The notes below the pieces were generated by a model. It searched no databases, was not told the origin of the DNA, and saw nothing but the letters and a program-made list of their open reading frames with translations. The position numbers and the translations under genes are program-made. This document shows, in pieces, positions 23,340 through 37,340 of a stretch of 64,000 bases of DNA (positions are counted from its first letter, which is position 1; the number at the start of each line of letters is the position of its first letter). Origin of the DNA: Histoplasma ohiense (lineage: Eukaryota > Ascomycota > Eurotiomycetes > Onygenales > Ajellomycetaceae); assembly GCA_017607445.1 (NCBI GenBank), contig JAEVHH010000004.1, positions 4,402,001 through 4,466,000 on the forward strand, in the 5' to 3' direction.

Positions 23340-25060
23340 ACATCTCATTTCTTTCATATAATGAAGATAAAGAATTACAATTTTGTATTAGAATTTTCTT
23401 GATTAAAATAAACAAATTCTTTTATAAATTAATCAGATGAACAATTCTTCTTTAGAAGCTCTGAAGATGAACAACAGCTTCAAATTATTTCTGAACAAAA
23501 TGTTTTAACTGAAGTTCTCACAGAAGCTAGAGTAGAAATGCTTGTAGTATTATCTACAAAATATTCAAAAAACTCAAAGCATGCTTTATATATATTCTCA
23601 GCTGTGTATTCAGATTTGTCAATCAGTCTACTCAATTATATTATATCATATACACATATTTTCTCAGAAGAAGCTGCTATAAGTATAAAAAGATCAGAAA
23701 AGACAGAATATTGTATAGATCTCAAATCTAATACACAATCTTCATTTATACTAATATACAATCTCTCTAAAACTGAGTTAGTCACTCTAAGAGAATATTT
23801 AAAAAATGTATTAGATAAAAAATGAATACAATTATTCAGTAGCTCAGCTGATGCATCAATTCTCTTTGTTCTCAAAAAAAATGATAAACTCTGTCTTTAT
23901 GTAGACTATTGAGAGTTAAATCAAATCATCATCAAGAATCAATATTCTCTATCTCTAATAAGTGAATTATTTGATAGACTTTCAAAAATTAAGATATTCA
24001 CTAAGCTGAACCTTCAAGATGTCTATCACTGTATACTTATAGTGACAAAAGACTGTTGAAAGACAGTCTTTAGAACAAGATATGAATATTTTGAATATAT
24101 AATTATATTATTTGAACTAGCTAATACTTTAGCAATATTTCAAGCATATATTAACAATATCTTGTCTGATTTGTTGAATATATATTGTGTTATCTATTTG
24201 AATGATATTCTCATATTCTTCAATTCAAAGCAGAAACATAAAGTGCATGTTACAAAGATGTTAAAATATTTCAAATGTGTAAATCTATTTACAAAACTCT
24301 CTAAATGTGAATTCAAAGTGAATAAAATTTTATTTCTGAGATTTGTTATAGATACAAATGATGTTGAGATGAAGTTAGACAGAGTCTTCACTATTGTGAA
24401 ATAATCTATATCTAAATCAATTAAAGAGATTCAATTCTTCTTGAGCTTTGCTAATTTCTATCAGTGATTTATTAAGTCTTTCTTCTCTATTGCAGCCCCA
24501 TTATTTGAACTTATAAAAGAGAGCAAGAAGAGAGAAAGAAAAACCACTTTTATATAAATAGAAGATACTCAAAGTACTTTCAATGAGCTCAAATCACACT
24601 TTATATATACTTCTCTATTAGCTTATTTTGACTCAGCTCAGTATATTCAGATTGAATCTGATACATTCATTTTTACAGTCACTGCTATTCTATCACAGTT
24701 GCAGAATGATAAGCACTGACATTCAGTTATCTTCTAATTAAAAAAGTTGATTGATGTGGTATTATGATACTCATGATAAAGAACTCTTGACTATTGTAGC
24801 AGTATTTAAGAATTGAAGACATTATCTGAAGAGAAGTCAGTATTTAATTCAAGTCTGATCTGATCATATCAATCTACAGTACTTTATGACAACTAAGAAA
24901 CTGAACAGATGTCAGATCAGATGAATGAAAGTTTTATCTGCTTATGATTTTATATTACTGCATTACTCTGAATCAAAGAATTTAGCTGATGAGTTCAGTC
25001 ATTATGCAGACTATAGTAAGATCTATAATGATCAAACTATATTATCTACTCTGCAACAGA
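23340..25060 (+). pseudogene. Right B protease end, reverse transcriptase and RNase H remnant
   Basis: The reverse transcriptase N-terminus is open at 23538-23825 (LSKTELVTLREYLKNVLDKK). The LFVLKKNDKLCLYVDYWELN-like block follows near 23865-23915, and the palm at 24162-24404 has YLNDILIF, so the first active-site Asp is Asn here while left B has Asp. RNase H runs to about 25060 (the counterpart of 10500-11000). Many TGA and TAA stops interrupt it. Confidence 0.85.
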
Positions 25061-25399
25061 AGCTGAAACATGAAGTTAGATTAGATTGAAAAACTGATAC
25101 TTCTTTTCAAAATGATATTTCTTCTGATGTAGTCTGTGCACAGATTTCTAATGAGCAAAATGTTTCTTTTAATAAGTGAAAAGTATTTTATATATCAATA
25201 TTTTCTATCTCTCACATAAACTCTTCCTCTCTGTTGTGTGTTGAGCAACATATGCCTCAGATTGCAGTCAATAAAACTATTCTTGAGAACTCAGTATATA
25301 CAGAAATATCTGAATTCTTCATTTCATTTCTGAGTAAAACACAGAAGATTGATTCTTTTACTGCTGAATAAAGAGAGAAGATAAAAGAGAAGAATATAA

Positions 25400-26740
25400 C
25401 TGTTGCTGAAAATATATTATAAACAATTTCTGAGAATGATATATTATATACTGATGATTGTATATATGTCTCTCAACAAAAGACACTCATTGATAAAATT
25501 ATCAGTGCAAATCATGATAATTCACAAAGAGATTACTTTGATATAAAAAAGTTTATAAACAGCATTCAGAACAAATATTATTGATATAGATTAGTCAGAA
25601 ATATCAAAAATTATATATTCATTTATAATACTTATCAAAAAGTAAAGTCAAAACAGCACAGATAATATGAAGAATTGAGTACAATTCTCTTATCATTAAA
25701 TTCTTTTAAATTCATTACTATAGATTTTATTACAGATTTATCAGCCTCTACATTTCTTCATCAAATCTACAATGGGATTTTAGTGATTGTGAATATATAT
25801 ATCAAGTTTATGATCTATATTCCTTGCACTAAAAATATTACAGCTGATGAACTAGTGGAAATTGTTTATACCAAGTTCTATACAATTTACAAAGTATCTA
25901 AAAATCATATATTTGATTGAGATTTGCTGTTTACAAGTCATTATTGATTCATCTTTTGTTATATACTAGATGCACATCAGAAACTTTCAACAGTCTTTCA
26001 CTCTCAAATAGATAATCAAATGAAACAATAAAATCAAATCTTGAAACATTATTTTTGATATTTTATCAACTATTATCAAGATGACTGAGTATACTGACTA
26101 CTGTTAGTACAGTTTGTTTACAATATCTCTCAATATATCTCTACTGAAATGACATCTGTAGAAGTCTTAATGAGATATCAATCTGATTTAAAAATTAATA
26201 TCAGCAAATCATCACAACTGATCATCATATATACTGTTAGCTGTGTGAAACATATCAAGAAAACATGTCATAAGCTTATTGAAAATCTACAAAAAACACA
26301 ACAAGCACAGAAAATCTATTATAATATAAAATATAAATCTCAACAATTTAAAATAGATGACTATATCATGCTCAATGCAAAAAATCTTCAATTGCTATAT
26401 CTGATTTGCAAACTCAATCATAAATATATTGAATTCTTCAAGATTCTGAATATCATTGAAAAACAAATGTACAAATTAGAACTATCATCTTTATATAGAA
26501 GCATTCATTCTGTATTTCATATATCTTTATTAAAGTCATACAATCACAGAAATGGAGCTCTATCAGAATCAGAACTGAAACTTGTCAACAATGAAGAAGA
26601 ATATCAAATTAAAGAAATTCTTGAAAAATAATAATAAAAAAACAAATCTTTAGAATATCTTGTGAGATGAACAGATTGAGATTCTAAAGATAATATATAA
26701 AAACTGAAAGAAAATATATTGAATATTCAGACATTCAAAA
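25400..26740 (+). pseudogene. Right B integrase and chromodomain remnant
   Basis: The integrase core is open at 25675-25920 (FITIDFITDLSASTFLHQIY). The C-terminal part is open at 26149-26631 (RSIHSVFHISLLKSYNHRNG). A chromodomain starts at EEYQIKEILEK and continues past two stops with KSLEYLVR and TDWDSKDNI-like sequence to about 26740. The layout matches left B position by position. Confidence 0.83.
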
Positions 26741-27326
26741 TCTTTCTTGAATAAGAAAATGAACAACAAATACAAAATCAACATACTTTCAAACATCAAA
26801 AATATGAACATCAAGTTGAAAGATGTCAGAAGTACAAATCTTAAATTGAAAAACACTAGAAGTACAAATCTCATTCAAACTTCAATTAAATACATTTTTT
26901 TAAAAGGATTTTATCAGAGAAAAGAGAAAAAGAAAAAAATTCAATTTGAGTATAATAAATACAAAAAAAAAATAAAAAAATAAAAAAAAATAAAAAATAC
27001 AAGCAAGAAAAAAAAACAAAGAAAATGAGTTCTAAGAAAAATCTAAAGACTTTCAGTTCATTTATTCTCATCTCATCTTTTATCTTTCATTTTTTTTTTC
27101 TTTCATTATTTCTTTTATTTCTTCTCTCTGTCATTCTCACTCAATACTTCTTCTGATATTTGTATATTATCAGCACTTATTTTGAGTGCAGAGATATAGA
27201 TAAATATCTATTTTATAAAATATTTATCTTCTCATTTCTTCTCTTCTTCATCAATTTACTTATTCTCTGATATATCTGATGAAGAAAGATATTTCTCTTC
27301 ATCTTCTTCTTTCATTTCTTCATCAT

Positions 27327-27820
27327 TCAGAGCACTCTCTCCCTCTGCTTCACAGATATCAGTGACAAATTGACAAAGGAAACAGATATCACAGACACTG
27401 CTGCAGTCACTGATATCTTCACAATTTTTTTCATTAACTCTTTAGTCAATTTCTTTTTCATCAACTTCTCTTCAGTCAATCTCTTCTCAGCTGACTTCTT
27501 TGTCACAGAGTCTCTGAAACTCATCACTTTCAAAACTCTTATATTCTTCTCCACATCTTTCTATTTCTTTAATGTATTCACTCTGAAAGAAATGAATACA
27601 ATCACTGTCTTTATAATCTGCATCTCTGCAGACTCAGCTGCTGCTCAATGTTGATATTACAGAGTATTCATCTCTGCTCTGCTCTGAGCAGACAGTATTG
27701 TCAGATAAGATGTATTCAATTATTTTATCAAATAATAAAAATGATTTTTGTAATTGATCATATTCTCTTCAGCTGCCACCTTCACAAAAATAAATGCTCA
27801 TTCACATATGATGCATTTCA
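27327..27820 (-). pseudogene. Antisense ORF in the 3' region of right B
   Basis: This is the counterpart of 7817-8269. On the minus strand a NMINYKNHFYYLIK-like start near 27760 is followed by stops, then an open stretch at 27554-27327 (MEKNIRVLKVMSFRDSV, Lys-rich). The frame order is the same as in left B, but both are disrupted and no family is recognised. Confidence 0.4.
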
Positions 27821-28621
27821 GAAGAGATGTATCATATATCTAGTATTATTATCAGTATATCAACATTGCTAAGAGCACTACTATCTATTCAAAAGCAAAT
27901 TTGAAGAAAAGGAAAAAGAAAATAGAAATTAAAGAGAAATACTCACAGATTTGCAGAATTTTTCTGCAGAGATATAAATTTCACAATACTTCTAAACATT
28001 TGATTTCAACACACATCAAAAATCACCATTCTCAAGTCTAGAGATACAACATTCACACAGAATTCAACTGTTGTGCATTATATGATTAGAGCTAAATCTA
28101 GAGCAATATAACAAGCAAACAGTGAATGGCACTATACAGAAACAAGCTAGTGACACATATGATCACACTAATAACATCACTGACAGAGAACATCAGCAAT
28201 AATATATGATAAGTATCAATCAGAGAACAACTTACTTAAAATTGAGATAATCAAAAGAGTTTATATTGATGAAAAGAAGAAGAGAGAGAGAACTGATGAA
28301 AATTTAAAAATTTTTTATTGAAAATGAAAAATTGTGACAGAAGAGCAAGGAGTTTTGATGATGATCAAGTTAAAAAAGAAAAGAAATTTTTATAAAGAAA
28401 GAAATTCTTTTTGCTTCTCTGTATACAATCTCTAGCAATCAAAGAATCCATCAATTTCATCTCATTAATAAATCAATAACAATGTGTATACAAGCTATCT
28501 AGAGAATGCAATCAATACACTGCTATCAATAAGCAGTACTTACAATATGGAAATGCAATTATCTACTAGTAAGCAATCTATACAATTACTGAGAGCAGCT
28601 CTTATAAAAAAAAGAGGCAAT

Positions 28622-28875
28622 TGTAATGCATTTGTTTATTATTTTTTTTATTATCTTTGCTTATTCTTATCTCTTTTCATTATACTCTTGCTATCACTAT
28701 TTCTACATGTATATATATATCAATGTATGTATTTCATACATCTTCTTTCTCTTTCTTTTCTTTCTTAGTGATTAGCTACATTACACTACTACACTCTATA
28801 ATATATTACTATTATCTTCATTATACTATAAACTATCTTCTACTGTTACTCTTCACACTGTCACTATATCTCACA
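28622..28875 (+). repeat. 3' LTR of right B
   Basis: This 254-bp repeat starts TGTAATGCATTTGTTT and ends TATCTCACA. The right boundary is set by the point where similarity to the left B LTR stops. The next five bases are ACAGC; the matching duplication would lie at the lost 5' end. Confidence 0.85.
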
Positions 28876-29399
28876 ACAGCACATTCAAATGCTTTTTTTT
28901 TACAGCTTGCTATTATCACTGTCAGCTATCTCTCAGCAATTCTTCATCTTCAGTATCAAGACATTGTATTAAATCTGATTTAAATTTCAGACAGCAGATA
29001 TCTTCAATTGTTCATATTTTTAAAATCAGAGTTTATTAAAAGATTTCTTGAAGATAAGACACTGTATATATTTCTGATTCTTGCAGTATGATCTGATTGA
29101 CTGACAGAATTGATAGAAATGAGTTTAAGATTCTGAAAATCATTTTTAATTCAACTCTAATTCTCAGCTCATATATCTGTCTGCTGACTATGCTCTTTCA
29201 CATTGAAGAATTCAAGTCAATTTCAATAAATGAATCAGTGTTGAATTGCACAGAGAAACTCTATAGCATCAAAGTGCTGAATGACAAGAAACAGCAGTCA
29301 CTACTACTAAAGAATGAATTACTGAATAAGTTTGTGTTTTATCAGACAGAGTCAACATTCACTGAATTTAAAATTTGCTTGAATCAGAAAATGACTTCA

Positions 29400-29933
29400 T
29401 GTGACAGATTAGTATCTGTTAGTAATTAACTTACACAATCAATTTCTCTTCTGCATCTGCTTGTTTCTGACTGTTGTGATTTTGTGTAACTCTTGATGTT
29501 CTTTTACTCTGTGCTTTGCACTCATATAGTTTCTAATGATTCTTCTGCATAGCTTTTAATGTTCTTTCACTCTGTGTTCTGTGCTTATGTAGTCTCTAAC
29601 AATTCTTCTGCATAGCTTCTAATATTCTTCTGCTCTGTGTTCTGCACTTATATAGTCTCTAATGATTCTTCTGTGTAGCTCTCAATGATTTCTTCATCTC
29701 ACACTCTGCACTTGTGTAGTTTCTAATGATTCTTATATATATCTTTTAATGTTCTTTCACTTCATACTTCACTGTGGAGTGGCTTCTGATATTCTTCTGT
29801 CTCAAACTTTTCTCTATAAGAACTCTTTTCATACAATCTTTTCTTCTGATTTCTTTTCTCTTTCTTTCTTTAATCAATTTGTAATCTGTAATTAGAATAG
29901 TATCAAATTGTTAATTGAAGTACATCTATTACA
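29400..29933 (+). repeat. D1 5' LTR
   Basis: This 534-bp repeat starts TGTGACAGATTAGTATC and ends TCTATTACA. Its middle is a set of tandem units of about 62-63 bp (TAGTCTCTAATGATTCTTC and following). The D1 3' LTR has one unit more. Confidence 0.92.
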
Positions 29934-30328
29934 TTACAAATTGATTCTTCTGTGTTTTAGATCTGAGTGTTTCATTATTAGTTCTTACATCTGAGTGCAT
30001 CATTTAAGATCTGAGTGTTTCATTATCAGTTTTTACATCTGAGTGTGTTGTTTACAGATCTGAGTGTCTAGTTGTTATAAGAGATCTCTTGTGAGTCTGA
30101 GTGTTCTTATTGTTAGTTATATAGACTGTTGTGTCTAAGTGTCTGAAATACAATTGACTGTGTTCTATGAGGTCTGAGTGTCTATGAATCATAATACTGT
30201 GAATAGCATTCACAAAGAAGCTTGATCAAGCTTAGCACTGCAACACTGTGAATAGTGTCTGTGAGAGAATTGAGTATCTACAAGTATTTCTTTTCTTTTA
30301 TTATTATTACATATTCTTAGATATTGAA

Positions 30329-31380
30329 ATGAACTACAAACAATTCTATGAACATCCACTGCATTTGAACACAGTGAATGACAACTTAGATCTACAAAGC
30401 ATTCTTCAGCAACAGACACTACAGATAACTGAATTGCAATGACAATTTGCTGAAATGAGCACTTCTGTGTTCACTGTTTCTTCTATATCTGTGTCTTATG
30501 AAAAGCTCTCAAGAGAGAAGTTTTCAATTCTTGACAAATATAAAAGAGATCTAGCACTCTATCTTGTGTGGAAGTCAAAAGTGAACATCAAATTGAACAT
30601 TGATGAACAAGCAATAGACTTGCTATTCAATCAAGTGTGGTATATTCATAGCAGATTGAATGATGATGTGTTAGCAAAATTTCAATTCTGAATGAGTCAT
30701 TGTCAGAATCATCAGTGTATATCAGAGCTAGTCTTTCAACAACTCAACTCTCTCTTTCTCAATTCTACACTTCAAGTCAAGACATTAGACTGGCTTAATC
30801 AGATTCATCAGATGAATGTCACATTGACAACTTATCTTTCTAAATTCAATTGTAAGCTTCTAGAAGCAGATGGGTAAGACTGAGACAACACTATCAAGAT
30901 CAACATACTGTTCAAGAATTTGAACTTTCAGTTGCATAATCAAAGTGTAGAGTGTCTGAAGCTCTTAACATACAGTGAATTCTGCACTGATCTTTATCTA
31001 TTGAACAATGATCTTTCTCAGTTCTGTGTGCTTCAAAATTGTAGAGAATTCTGCTGAACAAATGCATACACTCTGAACTGCTCTGCAGTGCTCTCTGTCT
31101 TCAAATCAGAATCAATGAACTGAGTCTCATATATGAATGCAAGCTGTCTGAGGATTCTCAATGTCTCAGAGAAGAACACTGCTGACTGAATCATCAGAGA
31201 AGTCTGCATACACTGCAACAAGTCAGAACACTTTGTAAATCAATGTTCAAATGCAATTGCTCTGAGTAAACCCTTCACATGTGTGAATGCTGTGTCATCT
31301 GTGGATAGACAAGAACAGGGAAAAGATGAGCTCTCACTCTAAAACACAGATGAGAGCTCAAGAAGCAGAAAGCTAGCTGA
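30329..31380 (+). pseudogene. D1 gag remnant
   Basis: The likely gag start is the ATG at 30329 (MNYKQFYEHPLHLNTVNDN). The frame continues through TGA codons, with long open pieces at 30455-30691 and 30692-30877 (FQQLNSLFLNSTLQVKTLDW). A zinc knuckle (CIHCNKSEHFVNQC, CX2CX4HX4C) lies at 31205-31246. In D2 the start ATG has become ATA. Confidence 0.82.
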
Positions 31381-31429
31381 AGATTCAAGTAGAAGATACA
31401 AGTAAATACAATTATAGTCTCTATCATTG

Positions 31430-32195
31430 TAAATAATTTAGTCAATGTACAAGCAATGATAGACAGTGATTTTCTTCACTACACTCTTATAGACACTCAG
31501 CTGATTGAGAAGTATAAGCTTCAGTGTATTCTCTTTCTCAAACTGTGTAAGCTCAATGAATTTGACAGTCTCAGAGAATCCACCTTCTACAACATGGTAA
31601 GATTTAATGTCAATGTAGAAGGATATGAGAAAAAGAATATATATATATATGAAATACAAAACCTTGAGTATGATCTAATACTCAGTCTATCATGATTCAC
31701 AGAATTTGAAACCTTGTTGAACACATGCAATCACTGTCTTATTTTTTCAGAAGATGACTGTGTTTACAAGAAGAATGTTGATAGAACTGCTGATCTCATT
31801 CAGATATCAGTAGAAGTGTACAAATTACTAATTCATCAAGCATATAAGAAGAAGAATGTTCAAGTGTTCACTGCTAGTATAATGAATATCAAAAAAGTGT
31901 TAGAAAAGTTAGAACTCAAAGATCTCAAGAAACTGTGCAAGAAACTATCTAAATTGTATGAAGACTTCACAGATATGTTCAATAAGAAAGAAGCTGAAAA
32001 GCTTCTCTCTCACTGAGAACTCAGTATAGATTATATGATTGAGCTCATCAAGAAAGACAGTAAGAATCTGCAATCACTCTGAGATTCTCTCTACAGTATG
32101 TCATACAACAAACTTCTCATTCTACAAAAAACACTCAATGAATTACTGAACAAAGACTTTATTTATATTAGCAACTCACTCACTGCAGCATCTGT
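31430..32195 (+). pseudogene. D1 protease and reverse transcriptase N-terminal part
   Basis: A retropepsin-like start, VQAMIDSDFLHYTLID, lies at about 31445-31495; the expected DSG triad reads DSD, which one G-to-A change would give. The linker (31714-32016) and reverse transcriptase N-terminus follow (ELLNKDFIYISNS near 32140). The coding sequence stops at the C2 insertion and resumes at 39348. Confidence 0.8.
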
Positions 32196-32200
32196 ACTGT

Positions 32201-32471
32201 TGTAATAGGCGCAACGGAGATATCTATATTAGAAAATAGCTATGTGGCGATAGAAGAACACAGAACACACCAGAATTAATGAAGAGGGACATAGCATATG
32301 GCATCATAGACAGCTGTAGCATGTGATGATCATCTATATAATGCTTGCTGATATCTGTAGATATTAGAAGATCAGTGATTAGCTTTGAATAATAGAGATT
32401 GCTACCTTCTTAACATTCTACATGTGTACTTCACACTACTTTCATAATTATACCTACAACCATCTCTTACA
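32201..32471 (+). repeat. C2 5' LTR
   Basis: A 271-bp repeat from TGTAATAGGCGCAACGGAG to CATCTCTTACA. It is the least mutated family C LTR in the window, keeping GGCGCAACGG and GTGGCGATAG. Confidence 0.93.
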
Positions 32472-32619
32472 ATTCTAATCACTGTAAACTTTATTTGAGT
32501 GGTCCATTGTTACACACATCTACAATAAAGCATGCAATGTTAGTTAAAACATGCAACATTAGTTAAAACATGCAAGATGATTTCAACACATGCAAGATTC
32601 CTTGAAAATCAATCTGAAT

Positions 32620-33610
32620 CTTCTACTGCCTCCAATGATCACAATGTGTGTTTGCAACAGTTGAATGATCAAATTTGTGAATGAGAGCAGCAATTAGCTA
32701 TTCTGCATGCACAACAGTGGCTCAATGAGTTGGAAGTGCAGATTCATGAAGATACTCTCATCAAGCCTCAATTAATCCAGAATATCACCACAGAACTGCC
32801 GCAAAATCGATCTGTGAACAATACAGATGATGATAATGAAACACCACTGAGATTGAAGATTAAGAACTATTATTGAGGAAAAAATATGTTAGAATTCAAG
32901 AACTATAAAGATTGCATGTTGACTCTCTTTACACACCACCACCAGTATTATTGAAAGAAAGAATACAAGATAAATGATGCTAAACTCTACCTTGACACCC
33001 ATGTTAAGCAGAAATGGTTGAATTTTGTATCATCATATGAGAGACATGGAGAAGCAACACCATTGACTTTTGATGATATGTTATCACATCTAGAAATGCA
33101 AATTAACAATCCACAGAACCAGCATCAATTGATGAGTCAAAAATTTCAAGATGCAAAGCAACAAGAATGGCAATTGATATGTGATTTCTCTAAATATCTT
33201 GAAGACTGGGAATACTACTTACCCTCATATAGTGAAGAACAAAGAATGGATAACTTGTGTAGTAAGACATTGAAGATATTACACACTGAACTCAACCATT
33301 GAAATCAAGAGCCTCAGAACTATGAAGAGTTGCTTTGAACTCTACAGACTCTCAAGGAAAATATGTCAGAGTGACAGTATGCTATTCACAAAGAAAGATC
33401 TGTGATATTTGTAGGGAATCAGTGTTGTTCTGATAAATCTAGCAACTGTTGGAACAAGAGGAAATGAGAGGAACAAATGAATTCAACTGAACAAATCAAG
33501 AAAGATAAATATAACTGAATGAAGAAGTGTTCTCACTGCCATAAGAAGGGTCATATTGCAAATGATTGTTGAATGTTACACCTTGAAAAGTGCAATCAAG
33601 TTTGACAAGC
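32620..33610 (+). pseudogene. C2 gag remnant
   Basis: The longest open part is 33018-33302 (TPLTFDDMLSHLEMQINNPQ). The zinc knuckle is CSHCHKKGHIANDC (33528-33569), with the canonical Gly that C1 has lost to Ser. Stops are mostly TGA at former Trp codons. Confidence 0.83.
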
Positions 33611-34289
33611 AAAAAATCAGCAATTTCAATTGTAGAAGCAGCTGCTGCATTGGGAATACAAACAACTAGACTGTGAGATAAACAATTATTGACAATGAAT
33701 ACATGGATGCTGACAGAAGTGGGATGGTTGATGGTGTGAATGCTAGTGAATTCTGATGCAGATGCAAACTTCATGTCCCACATCTGAGCATCAAAATATT
33801 TCTCAAAGACAGAAGATAAATCAAAAGTAGTGGAAGCAGTTGATAATCATAAGATTAAATCATATGAACAATGAAGAGCTGCAATGAAGATTATCAATGA
33901 TGAACATATTCTTCAAGAAGAATTCCACCATTTCAAAGAGACTGACATTAGTGAATATGACATAATTTTGAGCATGTCTTGATTGAAAGCTGTGAACTCT
34001 GATATCAACTGAATGTGAAGATGCTGGACCTATAGAAAAGCATTGAATATTAATCATGTGCATCTGAATACTGCTAAAGAATTCACAACACTAATTGATG
34101 ATGACAATATTATATTCACTGTCTTATCATTACAAGCTGTGAGTGCAGCAACTGAGCCAAATATCTCAGATGATTATAAAGATTATCTTGATGTATTCTG
34201 AGAAGACATATCTGATGTGGAACATGCATCTCATGATCATGTCATAGAGCTCAAATCTGACAAGAAACCCTCATACTGACTGATATATA

Positions 34290-35680
34290 ATCTATCACCT
34301 CAAGAACTCTCTGTCCTCCAAGAATATATTGAAAAGACATTAGAGAAGAATTGGATACATCCATCCAAGAGCTCAGCCAGTGCATCAGTATTATTCATGC
34401 CCAAGAAAGATGGAACCCTGCATCTTTGTGTGGATTATTGAGGATTGAATGAAATAACAGTCAAGAATCGATACCCACTGCTCTTGATAAGTGAAATACT
34501 TAATAGATTAGCAGATGCCAAGATATATACACAACTGGACCTCAGAGATATGTATTATAGAATTCACATACAAGCAGAGAATGAATGGAAAACAGTATTT
34601 TGAACATGATATGAACACTTTGAATATTTAGTCTTATCTTTTGAGCTAACCAATGCCTCTGTGACCTTTCAATCTTATATCAACAAAGCTCTCAGTGATC
34701 TTTTAGATGTATATTGTGTGGCTTATCTTGACAATATCATAATCTATTCAAACACACTTGATGAACATGTCGTCCATGTTAAGAACATGCTGGAATGGTT
34801 AAGATGATGAAGACTATATGCCAAACTTAGTAAGTGTATATTCCACACAACAGAAATTGGATTTTTGGGTTTTGTGATTATCACACAGAGCATTACTGTT
34901 GAGAAACACTGTGTCAACATAATTCTAGATTGATCAGAACTGCAAACTATAAATGAATTGCAAATATTTCTAGAATTCATCAATTTCTATTGTTGATTCA
35001 TATACAAGTTCTCAATAATAACAGCATCTCTGACTGAATTGTTAAAAGATTACAAAATGAAAAGAGAGAAGAATAATGCATCTGTTCAGTTAGACAAAAA
35101 CTGCAAGCACACAATTTTGCAGTTAAAAGAATGCTTTACAAAAGCATCATTGTTGATCCACTTTGATCTGCAGTGAAAACTCCATATAGAAATGGATGGA
35201 TCTGATGTTGCAATCACCACAGTAATATCACAATTAATGAATGATGATCACTGACATCTGATTGTGTTCTGGTCTAGAAAGCTCACAGAAACAGAAAGAC
35301 ATTATCAAACATATGATTTAGAAATGTTGCTGATTGTAGAAGCTTTCAGACAATGGCATCACTACTTACATAATAGCAGACACTCAATAACTGTTTTATC
35401 TGACCATGTCAACCTCCAGTGCTTCATGACAACAAAGCAGCTAAATGAATGTCAGATTCACTGGATGGAAATACTCTCAGTGTTCAATTTTGAAATAGAG
35501 CACTGTTCTGAGAAAAATAATCCTGCAGATGCATCAAGTTGTTGCTCAGATTTTGTAAAACATACAGCTCTCTTGACAGAGCTCTCTATTCTGCAAGAGA
35601 AGCTGCATAAGAGGATCTTTAAGTCACTAAAGACAAAAGAAAATACAAAGTTAGATCAATGTATCAAGATGATGTGAAAA
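34290..35680 (+). pseudogene. C2 reverse transcriptase and RNase H remnant
   Basis: Reverse transcriptase blocks are visible at LEKNWIHPSKSSAS (34340), DGTLHLCVDY (34410), DAKIYTQLDLRD (34515) and YLDNIIIYSN (34720, second Asp mutated to Asn). RNase H is open at 35264-35677 with FWSRKLTETERHYQTYDLE, HHYLHNSRHSITVLSDH and the C-terminal FNFEIEHCSEKNNPADA. This is one of the longest intact stretches in the repeat block. Confidence 0.9.
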
Positions 35681-35989
35681 GATCTGCAAGCTAATGAAAA
35701 TTGTTGAGTGAAGAGGCTTATAGTCATCAATGACAATCACTTCTGCAGAATAAAGAACACATCTGCAGATGAGAACAAGATTGCAGATATTATGAGATTA
35801 AATCTAGAGACTCTGATGCCACAGATTCTAGTCATCAAAATATTTGAGTCTGAGACAGTCTATTACAAAGAGATAGCTGAATCTATCATCAAACTCTTAC
35901 TGTAGATTCAGAATAGAGACATCAGCATGTCTGAACTTTGCAGAAGACTAGAGATGAATGACACTAGTGTAGATAATCATTCAATCTGA

Positions 35990-37340
35990 ATAGTAGATAA
36001 AGATGATCTGCTCAGAAAAGATGATAAAGTCTACATACCACAAGATAAAGCTGTAAGGTATGAAATAATGAAAATGAACCACAATGATCCCCAAGGTGGC
36101 CATTTTGGACATGACAAAATCATTGAAGTGATCAAATGCAAGTACTTGTGGCATGGTATGAGTGATGAGATTGCAGAATATGTGAGAACTTGCAATGTTT
36201 GCCAACACATCAAGATACCACGGCACAAGCCGTACAGATTGCTACAACCACATCCAGTGCCAGATAAGAAATGACATACAATTAGCATGGACTTTATTGA
36301 AGGCCTGCCAGATAATAAAAAGGGAAGTCAAATCTATAATGCTATTGTTGTATTTGTTGATTTATTCACCAAATGAGTCATAATTGTGCCCACATCTTCA
36401 GAGCTAGATGCAGAAGAACTTATGAACATTATTGTATAGAGAGTTATGAAGAACTTTGACCTACCTGCAAACATTATTAGCAACTGAGATTCATTAATAA
36501 ATAGCAAGTTTTGATTGACATTGTGTTATCTGCTTCATGTCTGACAAAAATTATCAACAGCATTCCACCTGCAAACCGACAGCCAAACAGAATGATTGAA
36601 CCAGATGATTGAACATTATCTTCACACATATTGCAGCTATCAGCAAGATAATTGGATAGAATGGATTCCTCTGATGCAATGAGCATATAACAACACCTTC
36701 CACACATTGATAAAAATGACACCATCTGAAGCAATGATCAGCCGACCAACTGAACTTCACATAGACATGGAACCCCCAAGCACAGATGTGTCAAAATCAG
36801 TGATGAAACAAGTGAAACAGATGAAGCAAGCAGAGAACAAGATTCAAAAATGTCTGAAAGCTGTCAAAGCAGCTGAGAAAAAGTATTATAATCAACATCA
36901 TATATCAAAAAGCTTTAAGATAGAGGACTGAGTAATGCTGTGTGCAAAAAATATATCCATCTTGCAATCCTCACTCAAACTAGATCATCAATTTTTGAAT
37001 CTCTTTCAAATAATTGATATCTGCAGTACACAGACATACAAACTGAAACTCACACTGCAATATAAAGAAATTCATTCTGTATTCCATGTTTCCCTTCTCA
37101 AACCATATCACACACGCGACAGACAAATCCCACAAGCAGAACTGATAATTATAGACACACAAGAGAAATGAAAAGTTGAAGCTATATTAGACAAGTGTCA
37201 GTACCACAGTCAAACACAATATCTTATCAAATGAAAAGATTGTACAGACACAGACAATTCTTGGGAACTCAAGGAAAACTTGATGAACAGTCAGAAGTAC
37301 TTGAAACAGTTTAATAAAATCTATCAGAAGCCAGTCAGTA
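35990..37340 (+). pseudogene. C2 integrase and chromodomain remnant
   Basis: The zinc-binding domain is open at 36068-36274 (HFGHDKIIEVIKCKYLWHGM then TCNVCQHIKIPRH). The core follows in pieces, and 36707-36931 and 36935-37171 cover the C-terminal domain (IHSVFHVSLLKPYH). A chromodomain at about 37150-37320 reads KVEAILDKCQY, QYLIKWKDCTDTDNSWEL with one or two TGA codons at aromatic positions. The domain end is followed by a basic tail. Confidence 0.87.

Larger units (their letters stand above)
15470..28875 (+). mobile_element. Family B chromovirus, right copy, 5' end missing
   Basis: A plus-strand copy of B begins abruptly inside gag at 15470, at the point matching left B position about 14219. 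It continues through gag, protease, reverse transcriptase, RNase H, integrase and chromodomain to a 3' LTR at 28622-28875. Family C copy C1 (16188-23332) interrupts the protease region. Without C1 and its target duplication about 6.26 kb of B remain. About 1.25 kb (5' LTR and start of gag) is absent, consistent with left B having inserted here and the outer part having been lost. Confidence 0.85.
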
